DNA of 64,000 bases from Streptomyces cynarae (GTDB taxonomy: Bacteria > Actinomycetota > Actinomycetes > Streptomycetales > Streptomycetaceae): the NCBI RefSeq assembly GCF_025642135.1, contig NZ_CP106793.1, positions 4,902,001 through 4,966,000 on the forward strand, in the 5' to 3' direction. The position numbers were made by a program, and so were the translations under genes. The notes under the pieces were generated by a model, which searched no databases, was not told the origin of the DNA, and was given only the letters and a program-made list of their open reading frames with translations. Shown here piece by piece: positions 7,969 through 15,966 of this stretch; within the stretch, counting starts at the first letter, position 1, and each line of letters starts with the position of its first letter.

Positions 7969-8016
7969 CGTGCACGTGCATCTGCTCCTGCATCTGCACG
8001 TGAACGGGGTTATGAT
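7969..8016 (+). promoter_or_regulatory. Promoter box with direct repeats TGCATCTGC, copy 1 (upstream of DUF397 gene)
   Basis: A 29-bp box at 7969-7997 contains the palindrome TGCACGTGCA followed by two direct repeats TGCATCTGC (7977-7985 and 7989-7997), 12 bp apart. A -10 like TATGAT lies at 8011-8016, so the second repeat covers the -35 position. The box recurs with 27 of 29 matches at 9106-9134 in front of the ATPase gene, in the same orientation relative to the gene. That points to one regulator for both. Confidence 0.75.
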
Positions 8017-8079
8017 CCGGGGCAGTTGACCGCTGTATCAATGGCCATACCAGCCACTGCACCACCCGGGGAGCGACCT

Positions 8080-8337
8080 GTGGACCACGACGTGTGCGAC
8101 GTGGACGACGTGTACAACGGCATGGCTGCGACGGAGCTGGAGGGAGTGGCCTGGCAGAAGAGCCGGCACAGCAACTCCCAGGGGTCATGCGTCGAGTTCG
8201 CCCGGCTGCCCGGGGGAGAGGTGGCGGTGCGCAACTCGCGCTTCCCCGACGGGCCCGCGCTGGTCTACACCCGCGCGGAGATCCAGGCGATGCTGCTGGG
8301 CATCAAGGACGGCGAGTTCGACCATCTGATCGCGTGA
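8080..8337 (+). CDS. DUF397 domain-containing small protein (whiJ-locus type)
   Basis: 85 residues from the GTG at 8080, chosen because GGGGAG sits six bases upstream; earlier ATG and TTG-type starts lack this. The domain signature WQKSRHSNSQGSCVEFARLPG ... VAVRNSRFPDGPALVYTRAE is DUF397, found next to XRE-DUF5753 regulators and anti-sigma-like ATPases in streptomycetes. Members of such sets (whiJ, bldB-related, abaA-like loci) influence development and antibiotic production; DUF397 proteins are thought to modulate the partner HTH protein. The other two members lie at 8523-9032 and 9328-10191. Confidence 0.85.
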   Translation: MDHDVCDVDDVYNGMAATELEGVAWQKSRHSNSQGSCVEFARLPGGEVAVRNSRFPDGPALVYTRAEIQAMLLGIKDGEFDHLIA

Positions 8338-8447
8338 CACGCCGGACCGGCGTGCACCCCGGGTGGATCACGGGAGCGGTCGACGTCTCCCGTCGCGACA
8401 GGGCCGGTTCAGTGGTGCGTCGAAGCACGCGCGTACGCAGCAAGCCG

Positions 8448-8479
8448 ACGCCTGCGGCGACTTGCTGCGCCGCAGGCGT
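8448..8479. terminator. Bidirectional hairpin between convergent DUF397 and ATPase genes
   Basis: A perfect 12-bp stem (ACGCCTGCGGCG / CGCCGCAGGCGT) with an 8-nt loop, placed midway between the stops at 8337 and 8523. No U-run follows, as is common for Streptomyces terminators. Confidence 0.7.
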
Positions 8480-8522
8480 GCAACACGCGTAGAACCCGGG
8501 CATCCGAAAGCGCCGCGGGACA

Positions 8523-9032
8523 TCACTCAGGGCACACCTGTGCCGGTGACAGCCGGAACAGCGCCCAGACCACCTTGCCGCTCAGTGTGCCCGCCAGCGG
8601 GTGCCAGCCCCAGCTGTCGGCGAACGACTCGACGAGGAACAGCCCGCGGCCCGACTCGGCCGAGAAGTCCTCCGAGTCGCCGGCGACCGGACTGTCATGG
8701 CTGGGGTCGCGCACGGCGCACACCAGGCGCGTGGTCCAGCGCATCAGGTGCAGTCGTACCGGCGGGTCCTGCTCGCCCGCACGCACGGCGGAGGCCGGCA
8801 GGGCATGGCGCAGGGCGTTGGTCACGAGTTCGGAGACCACCAGGCAGACGTCGTCGAAACGCTCGCCCACATCCCATTGTCCGAGCGTGGCCCTGGTGAA
8901 CCGCCGTGCCTCGCGCACCGCTTCGAGGCGGGCGGGCAGGGCGCAGGAGGCGGCGCTGGACACGGCCGCGGGATCGAGCGGCGGAAGTCCCTGCCGTAAG
9001 GGCTCGAGCATGGTCGATCCATTCGTCCCCAT
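8523..9032 (-). CDS. ATP-binding anti-sigma-factor-like protein (HATPase_c_2)
   Basis: 169 residues from the ATG at 9032. A GTG at 9041 is too close to the GGGAG ribosome-binding site. It has a GHKL fold without a dimerisation/phosphoacceptor domain: N-box VVSELVTNALRHA, G1-like VRDPSHDSP, and G2 SGRGLFLVESFAD. This is the RsbW/SpoIIAB-like architecture that Streptomyces uses in many paralogues, including those encoded beside whiJ-type regulators. The partner sigma factor or target is not in the window. Its promoter region carries the second copy of the 29-bp box (9106-9134). Confidence 0.85.
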   Translation of the reverse strand: MGTNGSTMLEPLRQGLPPLDPAAVSSAASCALPARLEAVREARRFTRATLGQWDVGERFDDVCLVVSELVTNALRHALPASAVRAGEQDPPVRLHLMRWTTRLVCAVRDPSHDSPVAGDSEDFSAESGRGLFLVESFADSWGWHPLAGTLSGKVVWALFRLSPAQVCPE

Positions 9033-9105
9033 GCGAGGCACTCCCGGGTGTTCGCGGTCGTGGCGATGCAGCGGTGGCGCGCAACCATGGTTTCGGATGA
9101 GCCAA

Positions 9106-9134
9106 GCAGATGCAAGGGCAGATGCACGTGCACG
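9106..9134 (-). promoter_or_regulatory. Promoter box copy 2 (upstream of the ATPase gene)
   Basis: The reverse complement of 7969-7997 with two mismatches, lying 73 bp before the ATG at 9032 and read in the same direction as that gene. It again has the TGCACGTGCA palindrome (here GTGCACG on the plus strand) followed by two TGCATCTGC repeats. No good -10 was identified; AACCAT at 9092-9087 is at the equivalent distance but is weak. Confidence 0.7.
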
Positions 9135-9327
9135 CGCCGGAATTGGCCGCTCCTGTACGGCTTTCCCCTTATTTCTTCAGTCACTTTCTTCCCTCTTGCT
9201 TGCCCTCTCTCCTCTCCCCCTGCGCCTCATCTTTGTCTTCTTTCCATTTCTGTAACCGCACGAGTACAGCTCGGAGTGGTTTAGTGGCAGACTGCGCGAT
9301 CTGAAGGACGTTGGGGAGGCTGACGAA

Positions 9328-10191
9328 GTGAGCGCTGGGGACTCGAGCGGTTCGGTGGTGCGGCGCATTCTGCTGGGATCCCACCTCAGGCGCCTGCGGG
9401 AGGCACGCGGCATCACCAGGGAGCAGGCCGGCTACTCGATCCGCGCCTCCGAGTCGAAGATCAGCCGCATGGAGTTGGGACGGGTGAGCTTCAAGACGCG
9501 GGATGTCGAGGACCTGTTGACGTTGTACGGGATCACCGACGAGGTCGAACGCACGTCCCTGCTCTCCCTCGCGAAGGAGGCCAACGTCGCGGGGTGGTGG
9601 CACAGTTACTCGGACGTGCTGCCCAACTGGTTCCCTACGTACGTCGGCCTCGAGGGTGCGGCGCATCTGATCCGGTCCTACGAGGTCCAGTTCGTGCACG
9701 GCCTGCTGCAGACCGAGGCGTACGCGCACGCGGTGGTCTCCCGGGGGATGAAGGGCGCGAGCACCGAGGACATCGACCGCCGGGTGGCGCTGCGCCTGGA
9801 GCGGCAGAAGTACCTCGTGTCGGAGAACGCCCCGCAGTTCCACGTCGTCCTCGACGAGGCGGCCCTGCGCCGCCCCTACGGCGACCGGCAGGTGATGCGC
9901 GGCCAGCTTCAGCATCTGATCGACATCTCCGAGCGCCCCAACGTACGGCTGCAGGTCATGCCGTTCAGCTTCGGCGGGCACTCGGGTGAGAGCGGCTCCT
10001 TCACCATTCTCAGCTTCTCCGAGTCCGACCTGTCCGACGTGGTGTACATGGAACAGCTCACCAGCGCGCTCTACCTGGACAAACGCGAGGACGTGACCCA
10101 GTACGAGGCCGCGATGAAGGAGCTGCAGCAGGACAGCCCCGGCCCGGACGAAAGCCGCGATCTGCTGCGGGGACTGCTCCAGCTTTCCTGA
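9328..10191 (+). CDS. XRE-family HTH regulator with DUF5753 (WhiJ-like)
   Basis: 287 residues from GTG 9328, with GGGGAGG nine bases upstream. Residues ~10-70 form an XRE helix-turn-helix (LGSHLRRLREARGITREQAG, SESKISRMELGR). Residues ~95-275 match DUF5753 (AHLIRSYEVQFVHGLLQTEAYA, RLERQKYL, LDEAALRRPYGD, VMPFSFGGHSG). This is the regulator of the whiJ-like set with DUF397 and an anti-sigma-like ATPase. The known S. coelicolor WhiJ affects aerial development; the ligand of DUF5753 is unknown. It is the prime candidate to bind the shared promoter boxes. Confidence 0.9.
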   Translation: MSAGDSSGSVVRRILLGSHLRRLREARGITREQAGYSIRASESKISRMELGRVSFKTRDVEDLLTLYGITDEVERTSLLSLAKEANVAGWWHSYSDVLPNWFPTYVGLEGAAHLIRSYEVQFVHGLLQTEAYAHAVVSRGMKGASTEDIDRRVALRLERQKYLVSENAPQFHVVLDEAALRRPYGDRQVMRGQLQHLIDISERPNVRLQVMPFSFGGHSGESGSFTILSFSESDLSDVVYMEQLTSALYLDKREDVTQYEAAMKELQQDSPGPDESRDLLRGLLQLS

Positions 10192-10328
10192 AAGCCCTAC
10201 CGGGAGTATCCCCAGGAGCCCTCCAACTCCCGGCAGCCACAAGTACGATGACGCCCGATCAGGCCGTGACGTGAGCGCGGGTGCGGAAACGGGTGTCTGC
10301 TTCGGCTGCAAAGGGATTGAGGGATCAC

Positions 10329-11792
10329 ATGTCGTCGTCCTACTTCACCGATCTGGCTCGGCAGTACATCGGCGGTGAGTGGCGCCCGGGCACCGGCTCC
10401 TGGGACATCATCGACTTCAACCCGTACGACGGCGAGAAGCTGGCGTCGATCACGATAGCCACGGTCGAAGAGGTCGACGAGGCCTACCGGGCCGCCGCGG
10501 CCGCGCAGAAGGAGTGGGCCGCCACCAACCCCTACGCACGCCGCGCGGTGTTCGAGAAGGCGCTCGGGCTCCTTCAGGAGCGCGAGGCCGAGATCACCGA
10601 GGCGATCATCGCCGAGCTGGGCGGCACCCGGCTGAAGGCCGCCTTCGAGCTGCACCTCGCCAAGGAGTTCCTGCGCGAGTCGATCCAGCTGGTGCTGCGC
10701 CCCGAGGGCAAGATCCTCCCCTCGCCCGTCGACAGCAAGGAGAACCGTCTCTACCGCGTGCCCGTCGGCGTCGTCGGCGTGATCAGCCCGTTCAACTTCC
10801 CGTTCCTGCTGGCGATCAAGTCGGTCGCCCCTGCGCTCGCGCTCGGCAACGGCGTCGTCCTCAAGCCGCATCAGGACACGCCGGTCGTCGGCGGCTCCCT
10901 GGTCGCCAGGATCTTCGAGGACGCGGGGCTCCCGGGCGGACTGCTCAACGTGGTGATCACCGACATAGCGGAGATAGGCGACGCGTTCCTCGAGCACCCG
11001 ATCCCGAAGGTGATCTCCTTCACCGGCTCCGACAAGGTCGGCCGCCATGTCGCGACCGTCTGCGCCGCCCACTTCAAGCGCTCGGTCCTGGAACTCGGCG
11101 GCAACAGCGCGCTGGTGGTCCTGGACGACGCGGACGTCGACTACGCGGTCGACGCGGCCGTCTTCAGCCGGTACGTGCACCAGGGCCAGGTCTGCATGGC
11201 CGCCAACCGCGTCCTGGTGGACCGCTCGCTGCTTGCGGAGTTCACCGAGAAGTTCGTCGCCAAGGTGAAGTCGCTGAAGGCGGGCGACCCGCGCGACGCG
11301 GAGACCGTCATCGGGCCGGTCATCAACTCCTCGCAGGCGGACGCGATCACCGGTGTGGTGCAGCAGGCGATCGCCGAGGGGGCCACGGCGCTGGTGCACG
11401 GCGCGACCACCGACAACCTGGTCGAGCCGACCGTCCTCACGGACGTCCCCGCCGGCTCCCCCATCCTGCGGCAGGAGATCTTCGGCCCGGTCGCGCTGCT
11501 CATCCCCTTCGACGGCGAGGAGGAGGCGGTCCGCCTCGTCAACGACACCCCGTACGGCCTCAGCGGCGCCGTCCACACCGCCGACGTCGAGCGCGGTGTC
11601 GCCTTCGCGCAGCAGATCGACACGGGCATGTTCCACGTGAACGACGGCACGGTCCACGACGAGCCGCTGGTCCCGTTCGGCGGCGAGAAGAACTCGGGCA
11701 TCGGCCGTTTGAACGGCGAGACGACGCTGGACGCCTTCACCACGCTGAAGTGGATCTCGATCCAGCACGGGCGGAGCGCGTTCCCTTTCTAG
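10329..11792 (+). CDS. NAD(P)-dependent aldehyde dehydrogenase
   Basis: 487 residues from ATG 10329, preceded by GAGGGA; an upstream GTG at 10281 adds residues unlike the family. The catalytic Glu255 lies in LELGGNSAL and the nucleophile Cys289 in HQGQVCMAANRV. The C-terminus has the usual EIFGPVALLIPF and PFGGEKNSGIGR motifs. It oxidises an aldehyde to an acid; the sequence resembles benzaldehyde/vanillin-type dehydrogenases, but substrate assignment is inference. It is monocistronic, followed by a hairpin at 11808. Confidence 0.9.
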   Translation: MSSSYFTDLARQYIGGEWRPGTGSWDIIDFNPYDGEKLASITIATVEEVDEAYRAAAAAQKEWAATNPYARRAVFEKALGLLQEREAEITEAIIAELGGTRLKAAFELHLAKEFLRESIQLVLRPEGKILPSPVDSKENRLYRVPVGVVGVISPFNFPFLLAIKSVAPALALGNGVVLKPHQDTPVVGGSLVARIFEDAGLPGGLLNVVITDIAEIGDAFLEHPIPKVISFTGSDKVGRHVATVCAAHFKRSVLELGGNSALVVLDDADVDYAVDAAVFSRYVHQGQVCMAANRVLVDRSLLAEFTEKFVAKVKSLKAGDPRDAETVIGPVINSSQADAITGVVQQAIAEGATALVHGATTDNLVEPTVLTDVPAGSPILRQEIFGPVALLIPFDGEEEAVRLVNDTPYGLSGAVHTADVERGVAFAQQIDTGMFHVNDGTVHDEPLVPFGGEKNSGIGRLNGETTLDAFTTLKWISIQHGRSAFPF

Positions 11793-11807
11793 TCTCCGCG
11801 TAAGCGG

Positions 11808-11844
11808 CGGGCCCTTGCGGACAGAAGCTGACCGCAAGGGCCCG
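11808..11844 (+). terminator. Hairpin terminator after the aldehyde dehydrogenase gene
   Basis: A perfect 13-bp stem (CGGGCCCTTGCGG / CCGCAAGGGCCCG) with an 11-nt loop, 16 bp after the stop. No U-run. Confidence 0.75.
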
Positions 11845-11892
11845 TAGCGTCTCAGGTGTCAGGGAGAACCGGATCGACGAAAGGCGGCAGCC

Positions 11893-12432
11893 ATGGTCAC
11901 GCACGTACGAGCCGAGGCGCAGGGAGACGAGCGGGGGGCGCTCCTGTCGTTCGTGGAGGAGCAGCGCGGCGGGATCCGCCGGGCGGTGCTGGGGCTGACC
12001 GAGGAGCAGGCCAGGACCCGCCCGAGCGCCAGTGAGCTGTCCCTGGGAGGCCTGCTGAAGCATGTCGTCGAGGTCGAACAGACCTGGATCGCCCGGGCCA
12101 AGGGGGAGCCCCCCGCGGTCAAGCGGGACGAGTCGAACTGGCACGAGTGCTTCCAGCTCCTCGACGGCGAGACGGTTGCCTCGCAGCTCGCGTACTGGGA
12201 GGAGGTCGCGGCCGGGACCGAGGCGTTCATCCGCGCCGTGCCGAGCCTCGACGACACCTTCCCGCTGCCGAACGACCCCTGGTTCCCGCCGGACGAGCGG
12301 GTCTCCATGCGCTGGGTGATGCTCCACCTGATCCGCGAGACGGCCCGGCACGCGGGGCACGCGGACATCCTCCGGGAGTCCCTCGACGGGAAGACGGCGT
12401 TCGAACTGGTGGCCCTGGCACAGGCGGGGTGA
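11893..12432 (+). CDS. DinB/DUF664-family protein
   Basis: 179 residues. It is a four-helix-bundle DinB-like protein with the family's metal-ligand pattern: LSLGGLLKHVVEVEQTW near the N-terminus and LHLIRETARHAGHADILRES near the C-terminus, giving three histidines (LKH, ARHAGH). Actinobacterial members include mycothiol-dependent enzymes, so a role in thiol transfer or detoxification is possible but not shown. ATG 11893. It ends 21 bp from the stop of the convergent glutamate decarboxylase gene. Confidence 0.8.
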   Translation: MVTHVRAEAQGDERGALLSFVEEQRGGIRRAVLGLTEEQARTRPSASELSLGGLLKHVVEVEQTWIARAKGEPPAVKRDESNWHECFQLLDGETVASQLAYWEEVAAGTEAFIRAVPSLDDTFPLPNDPWFPPDERVSMRWVMLHLIRETARHAGHADILRESLDGKTAFELVALAQAG

Positions 12433-12453
12433 GCCGGGCCGGCCGGCGGCGGA

Positions 12454-13866
12454 TCAGTGGTGGAAGCCCGTGGCCGCCTCCTTGTCACGGGTCAGCGGGT
12501 ACGGCTGGCGCCTGAGTTCGGGCAACAGGCGGGTCAGGTCCTCGAGGAACAGGTCCGCGAGGTCCGTCGAGAAGCCGTTGCGGCACACGACGCGCAGGAC
12601 GGACAGGTCCTGCCGGTTGGCGGGGAAGGTGTACGCGGGCACCAGCCAGCCGTACTCGCGCAGCCGCCGCGAGACGTCGAAGACGTCGTACGCCTCCACG
12701 TCCGGTGCCGTCGTGAAGGCGAACACCGGCAGCTCGTCGCCACGGGTGAGGAGCCGGAAGTCGCCGAGCGACTCCACCCGCTCGGCGAGGCCCCGCGCCA
12801 CGTTCCGCGTGGTCTGCTGGACCGCCCGGTACCCTTCCCGGCCCAGCCGCAGGAACGTGTAGTACTGCGCGGCCACCTGGGCCCCGGGCCGGGAGAAGTT
12901 CAGCGCGAAGGTCGGCATGTCGCCGCCCAGGTAGTTGACGCGGAAGACGAGTTCCTCCGGCAGGGCCTCGTCGTCCCGCCACAGCGCCCAGCCCACGCCC
13001 GGGTAGACCAACCCGTACTTGTGCCCCGAGGTGTTGATCGACGCGACCCTCGGCAGCCGGAAGTCCCACACGAGGTCCTCGTCGAGAAACGGCGCGATCA
13101 TGGCCCCGGAAGCACCGTCCACATGCACGGGGACGTCCAGACCGGTGCGCTCCTGGAGGGCGTCCAGAGCCGCGCACAGCTCCGCGATCGGCTCGTAGGA
13201 TCCGTCGAAGGTGGAGCCGAGGATGCCGACGACCCCGATCGTGTTCTCGTCGCACAGGTCCGCCGCGGCCTGCGGATCGATGTGGAACCGGTCGCCCTCC
13301 ATGGGCACCTGGCGCGCCTCGACCTCCCAGAAGTTGCAGAACTTCTCCCAGCAGACCTGTACGTTCACGCCCATCACCAGGTTCGGGCGGGCGTCCCTGG
13401 ACGGGTAGCGGTCCGCGTTCCGCCGCGCCCAGCGCCGCTTCAGCGCCATCCCGGCGAGCATGCAGGCCTCGCTGGACCCGGTCGTCGAACAGCCGACGGC
13501 CGCCTCCGGGTCCGGCGCGTTCCACAGGTGGGCGAGCATCGCCACGCAGCGGCGCTCCATCTCGGCGGTGCGCGGGTACTCGTCCTTGTCGATCATGTTC
13601 TTGTCCCGGCACTCGTTCATCAGCACGCCGGCCTGGGGCTCCATCCAGGTGGTGACGAAGGTGGCGAGGTTCAGCCGCGAGTTGCCGTCCAGCATCAGTT
13701 CGTCGTGGACCAGTTGGTAGGCGGTCGTGGGCAGCATCGGGCCCGCGGGCAACCGGTGCCTGGGCGGCGCCTCGGTCATCTCGACGACCGGATTGGCCTC
13801 CCCGTAGAAGGGGTTCATCGACCTCGGGCGCTCGTCGGGCTTCCCCGGGCCAGTGTGGAGCGGCAT
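12454..13866 (-). CDS. gadB: Glutamate decarboxylase (PLP-dependent, group II)
   Basis: 470 residues, the usual length for bacterial GadB. The PLP lysine is K283 in NTSGHKYGLVYPG, and the GASGAMIAPF segment just before it supplies the aspartate/alanine that pack on the cofactor (HVDGASG). The enzyme converts glutamate to GABA and CO2, consuming a proton. No antiporter gene (gadC) is adjacent, so a role in GABA metabolism is as likely as acid resistance. The gene is divergent from tipA, with 168 bp between starts. Confidence 0.9.
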   Translation of the reverse strand: MPLHTGPGKPDERPRSMNPFYGEANPVVEMTEAPPRHRLPAGPMLPTTAYQLVHDELMLDGNSRLNLATFVTTWMEPQAGVLMNECRDKNMIDKDEYPRTAEMERRCVAMLAHLWNAPDPEAAVGCSTTGSSEACMLAGMALKRRWARRNADRYPSRDARPNLVMGVNVQVCWEKFCNFWEVEARQVPMEGDRFHIDPQAAADLCDENTIGVVGILGSTFDGSYEPIAELCAALDALQERTGLDVPVHVDGASGAMIAPFLDEDLVWDFRLPRVASINTSGHKYGLVYPGVGWALWRDDEALPEELVFRVNYLGGDMPTFALNFSRPGAQVAAQYYTFLRLGREGYRAVQQTTRNVARGLAERVESLGDFRLLTRGDELPVFAFTTAPDVEAYDVFDVSRRLREYGWLVPAYTFPANRQDLSVLRVVCRNGFSTDLADLFLEDLTRLLPELRRQPYPLTRDKEAATGFHH

Positions 13867-13974
13867 GGCGTCGCGTCTCCCATCGCGTAGGCGGAGCCGG
13901 TGACGCGTCGGTTTCCTCGTCGCCGGTCTCGATGGTTCAACGAATCATGGTTCCGTCCGCGCGCAGGTGTATCC

Positions 13975-13998
13975 CCTTGCACCTCACGCGACGTGAGG
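13975..13998 (+). promoter_or_regulatory. tipA promoter with TipAL-binding inverted repeat
   Basis: TTGCAC (13977-13982) overlaps an inverted repeat CCTCACG / CGTGAGG (13982-13988, 13992-13998). This matches the layout of the thiostrepton-inducible tipA promoter as I recall it. The strong ribosome-binding site AGAAGGGAGCGG directly before the GTG at 14035 is also characteristic. Confidence 0.85.
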
Positions 13999-14034
13999 GC
14001 CGAGGCTGGGGCACGTACCCAGAAGGGAGCGGAA

Positions 14035-14796
14035 GTGAGCTACTCGGTGGGCCAGGTGGCCGGCTTCGCCGGTGTGACCGTGCGCACGCTGCACCACTAC
14101 GACGAGATCGGCCTTCTCACACCCAGTGAGCGCACGTACGCCGGTCACCGGCGCTACAGCGACGCCGACCTCGGCCGGCTGCAGCAGATCATGTTCTACC
14201 GAGAACTCGGCTTCCCGCTCGACGAGGTCGCCGCCCTGCTCGACGACCCGGACACGGACCCGCAGGAGCACCTGCGGCGCCAGCACGCGCTGCTGACGGA
14301 CCGGATCGAGAAACTGCGGAAGATGGCGGCAGCCGTGGAGCACGCCATGGAGGCACACAAGATGGGGATCAACCTCACGCCCGATGAGAGGTTCGAGGTC
14401 TTCGGGGACAAGGACCCGGAGCAGTACGCCGAGGAGGCCGAGCAGCGCTGGGGCGGTACGGAGGCGTACGCCGAGTCGCAGCGCCGCGCCGCCCGTTACA
14501 GCAAGGACGACTGGAAGCGCATCAAGGCCGAGGTCGACGCCTGGGAGGAGCGCTACGTCGCCCTGATGACCGCCGGGGAACCGCCCACCGGCGAGCGCGC
14601 GATGGAACTGGCCGAGGAACACCGTCAGCACATCAGCAGGTGGTACTTCGAGGTCCGTTACGAGATGCACCGGTGTTTCGCGGAGATGTACATCTCCGAC
14701 GAGCGCTTCAAGGCGTACTACGACTCCATGCGCCCCGGCCTCGCCGAGCACCTCAGGGACGCGATCGTGGCGAACGCGGCCCGCCACGAGGGCTGA
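14035..14796 (+). CDS. tipA: TipA, MerR-family thiopeptide-responsive activator (TipAL; internal start gives TipAS)
   Basis: 253 residues from GTG 14035, exactly the TipAL length I recall. Residues 1-75 are a MerR winged helix (SYSVGQVAGFAGVTVRTLHH, TYAGHRRYSDADL), then a coiled-coil dimerisation helix. Residues 110-253 are the TipAS antibiotic-binding domain. Met110 (codon at 14362) begins MGINLTPDERFEVFGD and would give the 144-residue TipAS made from an in-frame internal start. TipAL binds thiopeptides such as thiostrepton covalently and activates its own promoter. The TipAS cysteine usually reported as the attachment site corresponds to the Cys in RYEMHRCFAEMY. Confidence 0.95.
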   Translation: MSYSVGQVAGFAGVTVRTLHHYDEIGLLTPSERTYAGHRRYSDADLGRLQQIMFYRELGFPLDEVAALLDDPDTDPQEHLRRQHALLTDRIEKLRKMAAAVEHAMEAHKMGINLTPDERFEVFGDKDPEQYAEEAEQRWGGTEAYAESQRRAARYSKDDWKRIKAEVDAWEERYVALMTAGEPPTGERAMELAEEHRQHISRWYFEVRYEMHRCFAEMYISDERFKAYYDSMRPGLAEHLRDAIVANAARHEG

Positions 14797-14982
14797 GCGG
14801 ACAAGGGGGATGAGGGGGCGGCACAGCTGTGACCCAGTTCCCGCACAGTGCATTGCGGGGACACCGGGGGAACCTGCCGGGGACACTGTGCGTTGATAGC
14901 TTTGTCCGGCCAGTGCCTGCGTGACGGCCGCCCCAGGACGCCGCACGTACGTCCCCTCACCCCTCAGGAGCCCGGAACCGTG

Positions 14983-15927
14983 ATGTCGCTTGCCCTCGGA
15001 CCGAGCTGGCTGGATCCGAATCACCTGCTCGACACCTTCGGCATCTGGGGTCTGCTCCTGGTGGTCTTCGCCGAGTCGGGCCTGCTCATCGGCTTCTTCC
15101 TGCCGGGTGACTCGCTGCTGTTCACCTGCGGCCTGCTGATCACCGCGGGGACGATGAAGTTCCCGCTGTGGGGGGCGATCGGCCTGATCTGCCTCGCCGC
15201 GATCCTGGGCGACCAGGCGGGCTACATGTTCGGCAAGAAGGTCGGCCCGTCGCTCTTCAGGCGCCCGGACTCCCGCCTCTTCAAGCAGGAGAACGTCGCC
15301 AAGGCGCACGAGTTCTTCGAGAAGCACGGTCCGAAGTCCCTGGTGCTGGCCCGTTTCGTGCCCGTCGTGCGCACGTTCACGCCGATCATCGCCGGCGTCA
15401 GCGGCATGAAGTACCGCTCGTTCCTGGTGTTCAACGTCATCGGCGGCGTCCTGTGGGGCGCGGGCGTCACGCTGCTGGGCTCCTGGCTGGGCAACGTGGC
15501 GTTCGTCCACAAGAACATCGAGCTGATCCTGATCCTGATCGTCTTCGTCTCGGTGATCCCGATCATCATCGAGTTCCTGCGGGCGCGTTCCCAGGCGAAG
15601 AAGAGCGCGCCGCAACCGCAGCCCCAACCCCAGGCCCAGGCCCAGAATCAGTCCCGGCCCCCGGTCATGGACGACGCGACGACCCAACTGCGCCGCATCT
15701 CCGCCGACCGCCAGTACCCGCAGCAGTACGGCAACCAGAACCAGAACCAGAATCAAAACCAGGGCTCGGGCTACGACTACCAGCAGTACCCGCAGCAGCA
15801 GTACGCCCAGGACCAGTACGCCCAGCAGCAGTACCCCGAGGAGCAGTACCCCCAGCAGTACGGGCAGCAGGTGCCGCAGGAGTACCAGCAGCCGCAGCAG
15901 CAGTACCCGTACAACCAGGGCTACTAG
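14983..15927 (+). CDS. DedA-family membrane protein with Q/Y/N-rich tail
   Basis: 314 residues from ATG 14983 (GTG 14980 is an alternative; CAGGAG lies at 14965-14970). Residues ~1-200 are a DedA/SNARE-associated (VTT) domain: a re-entrant GLLIGFFLPGDSLLFT segment, ARFVPVVRTFTPIIAG with the conserved basic/acidic residues, then two C-terminal helices. DedA proteins act in lipid scrambling or membrane homeostasis, including undecaprenyl-phosphate recycling in some species. The last ~110 residues are unusual: (QP)n, (NQ)n and repeated QQYPQ/QQYAQ units predicted to be disordered and cytoplasmic. Confidence 0.9.
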   Translation: MSLALGPSWLDPNHLLDTFGIWGLLLVVFAESGLLIGFFLPGDSLLFTCGLLITAGTMKFPLWGAIGLICLAAILGDQAGYMFGKKVGPSLFRRPDSRLFKQENVAKAHEFFEKHGPKSLVLARFVPVVRTFTPIIAGVSGMKYRSFLVFNVIGGVLWGAGVTLLGSWLGNVAFVHKNIELILILIVFVSVIPIIIEFLRARSQAKKSAPQPQPQPQAQAQNQSRPPVMDDATTQLRRISADRQYPQQYGNQNQNQNQNQGSGYDYQQYPQQQYAQDQYAQQQYPEEQYPQQYGQQVPQEYQQPQQQYPYNQGY

Positions 15928-15966
15928 GGGCGCGCGCCTTCCCTGGGGCTCATCACCCGGCGGTGC

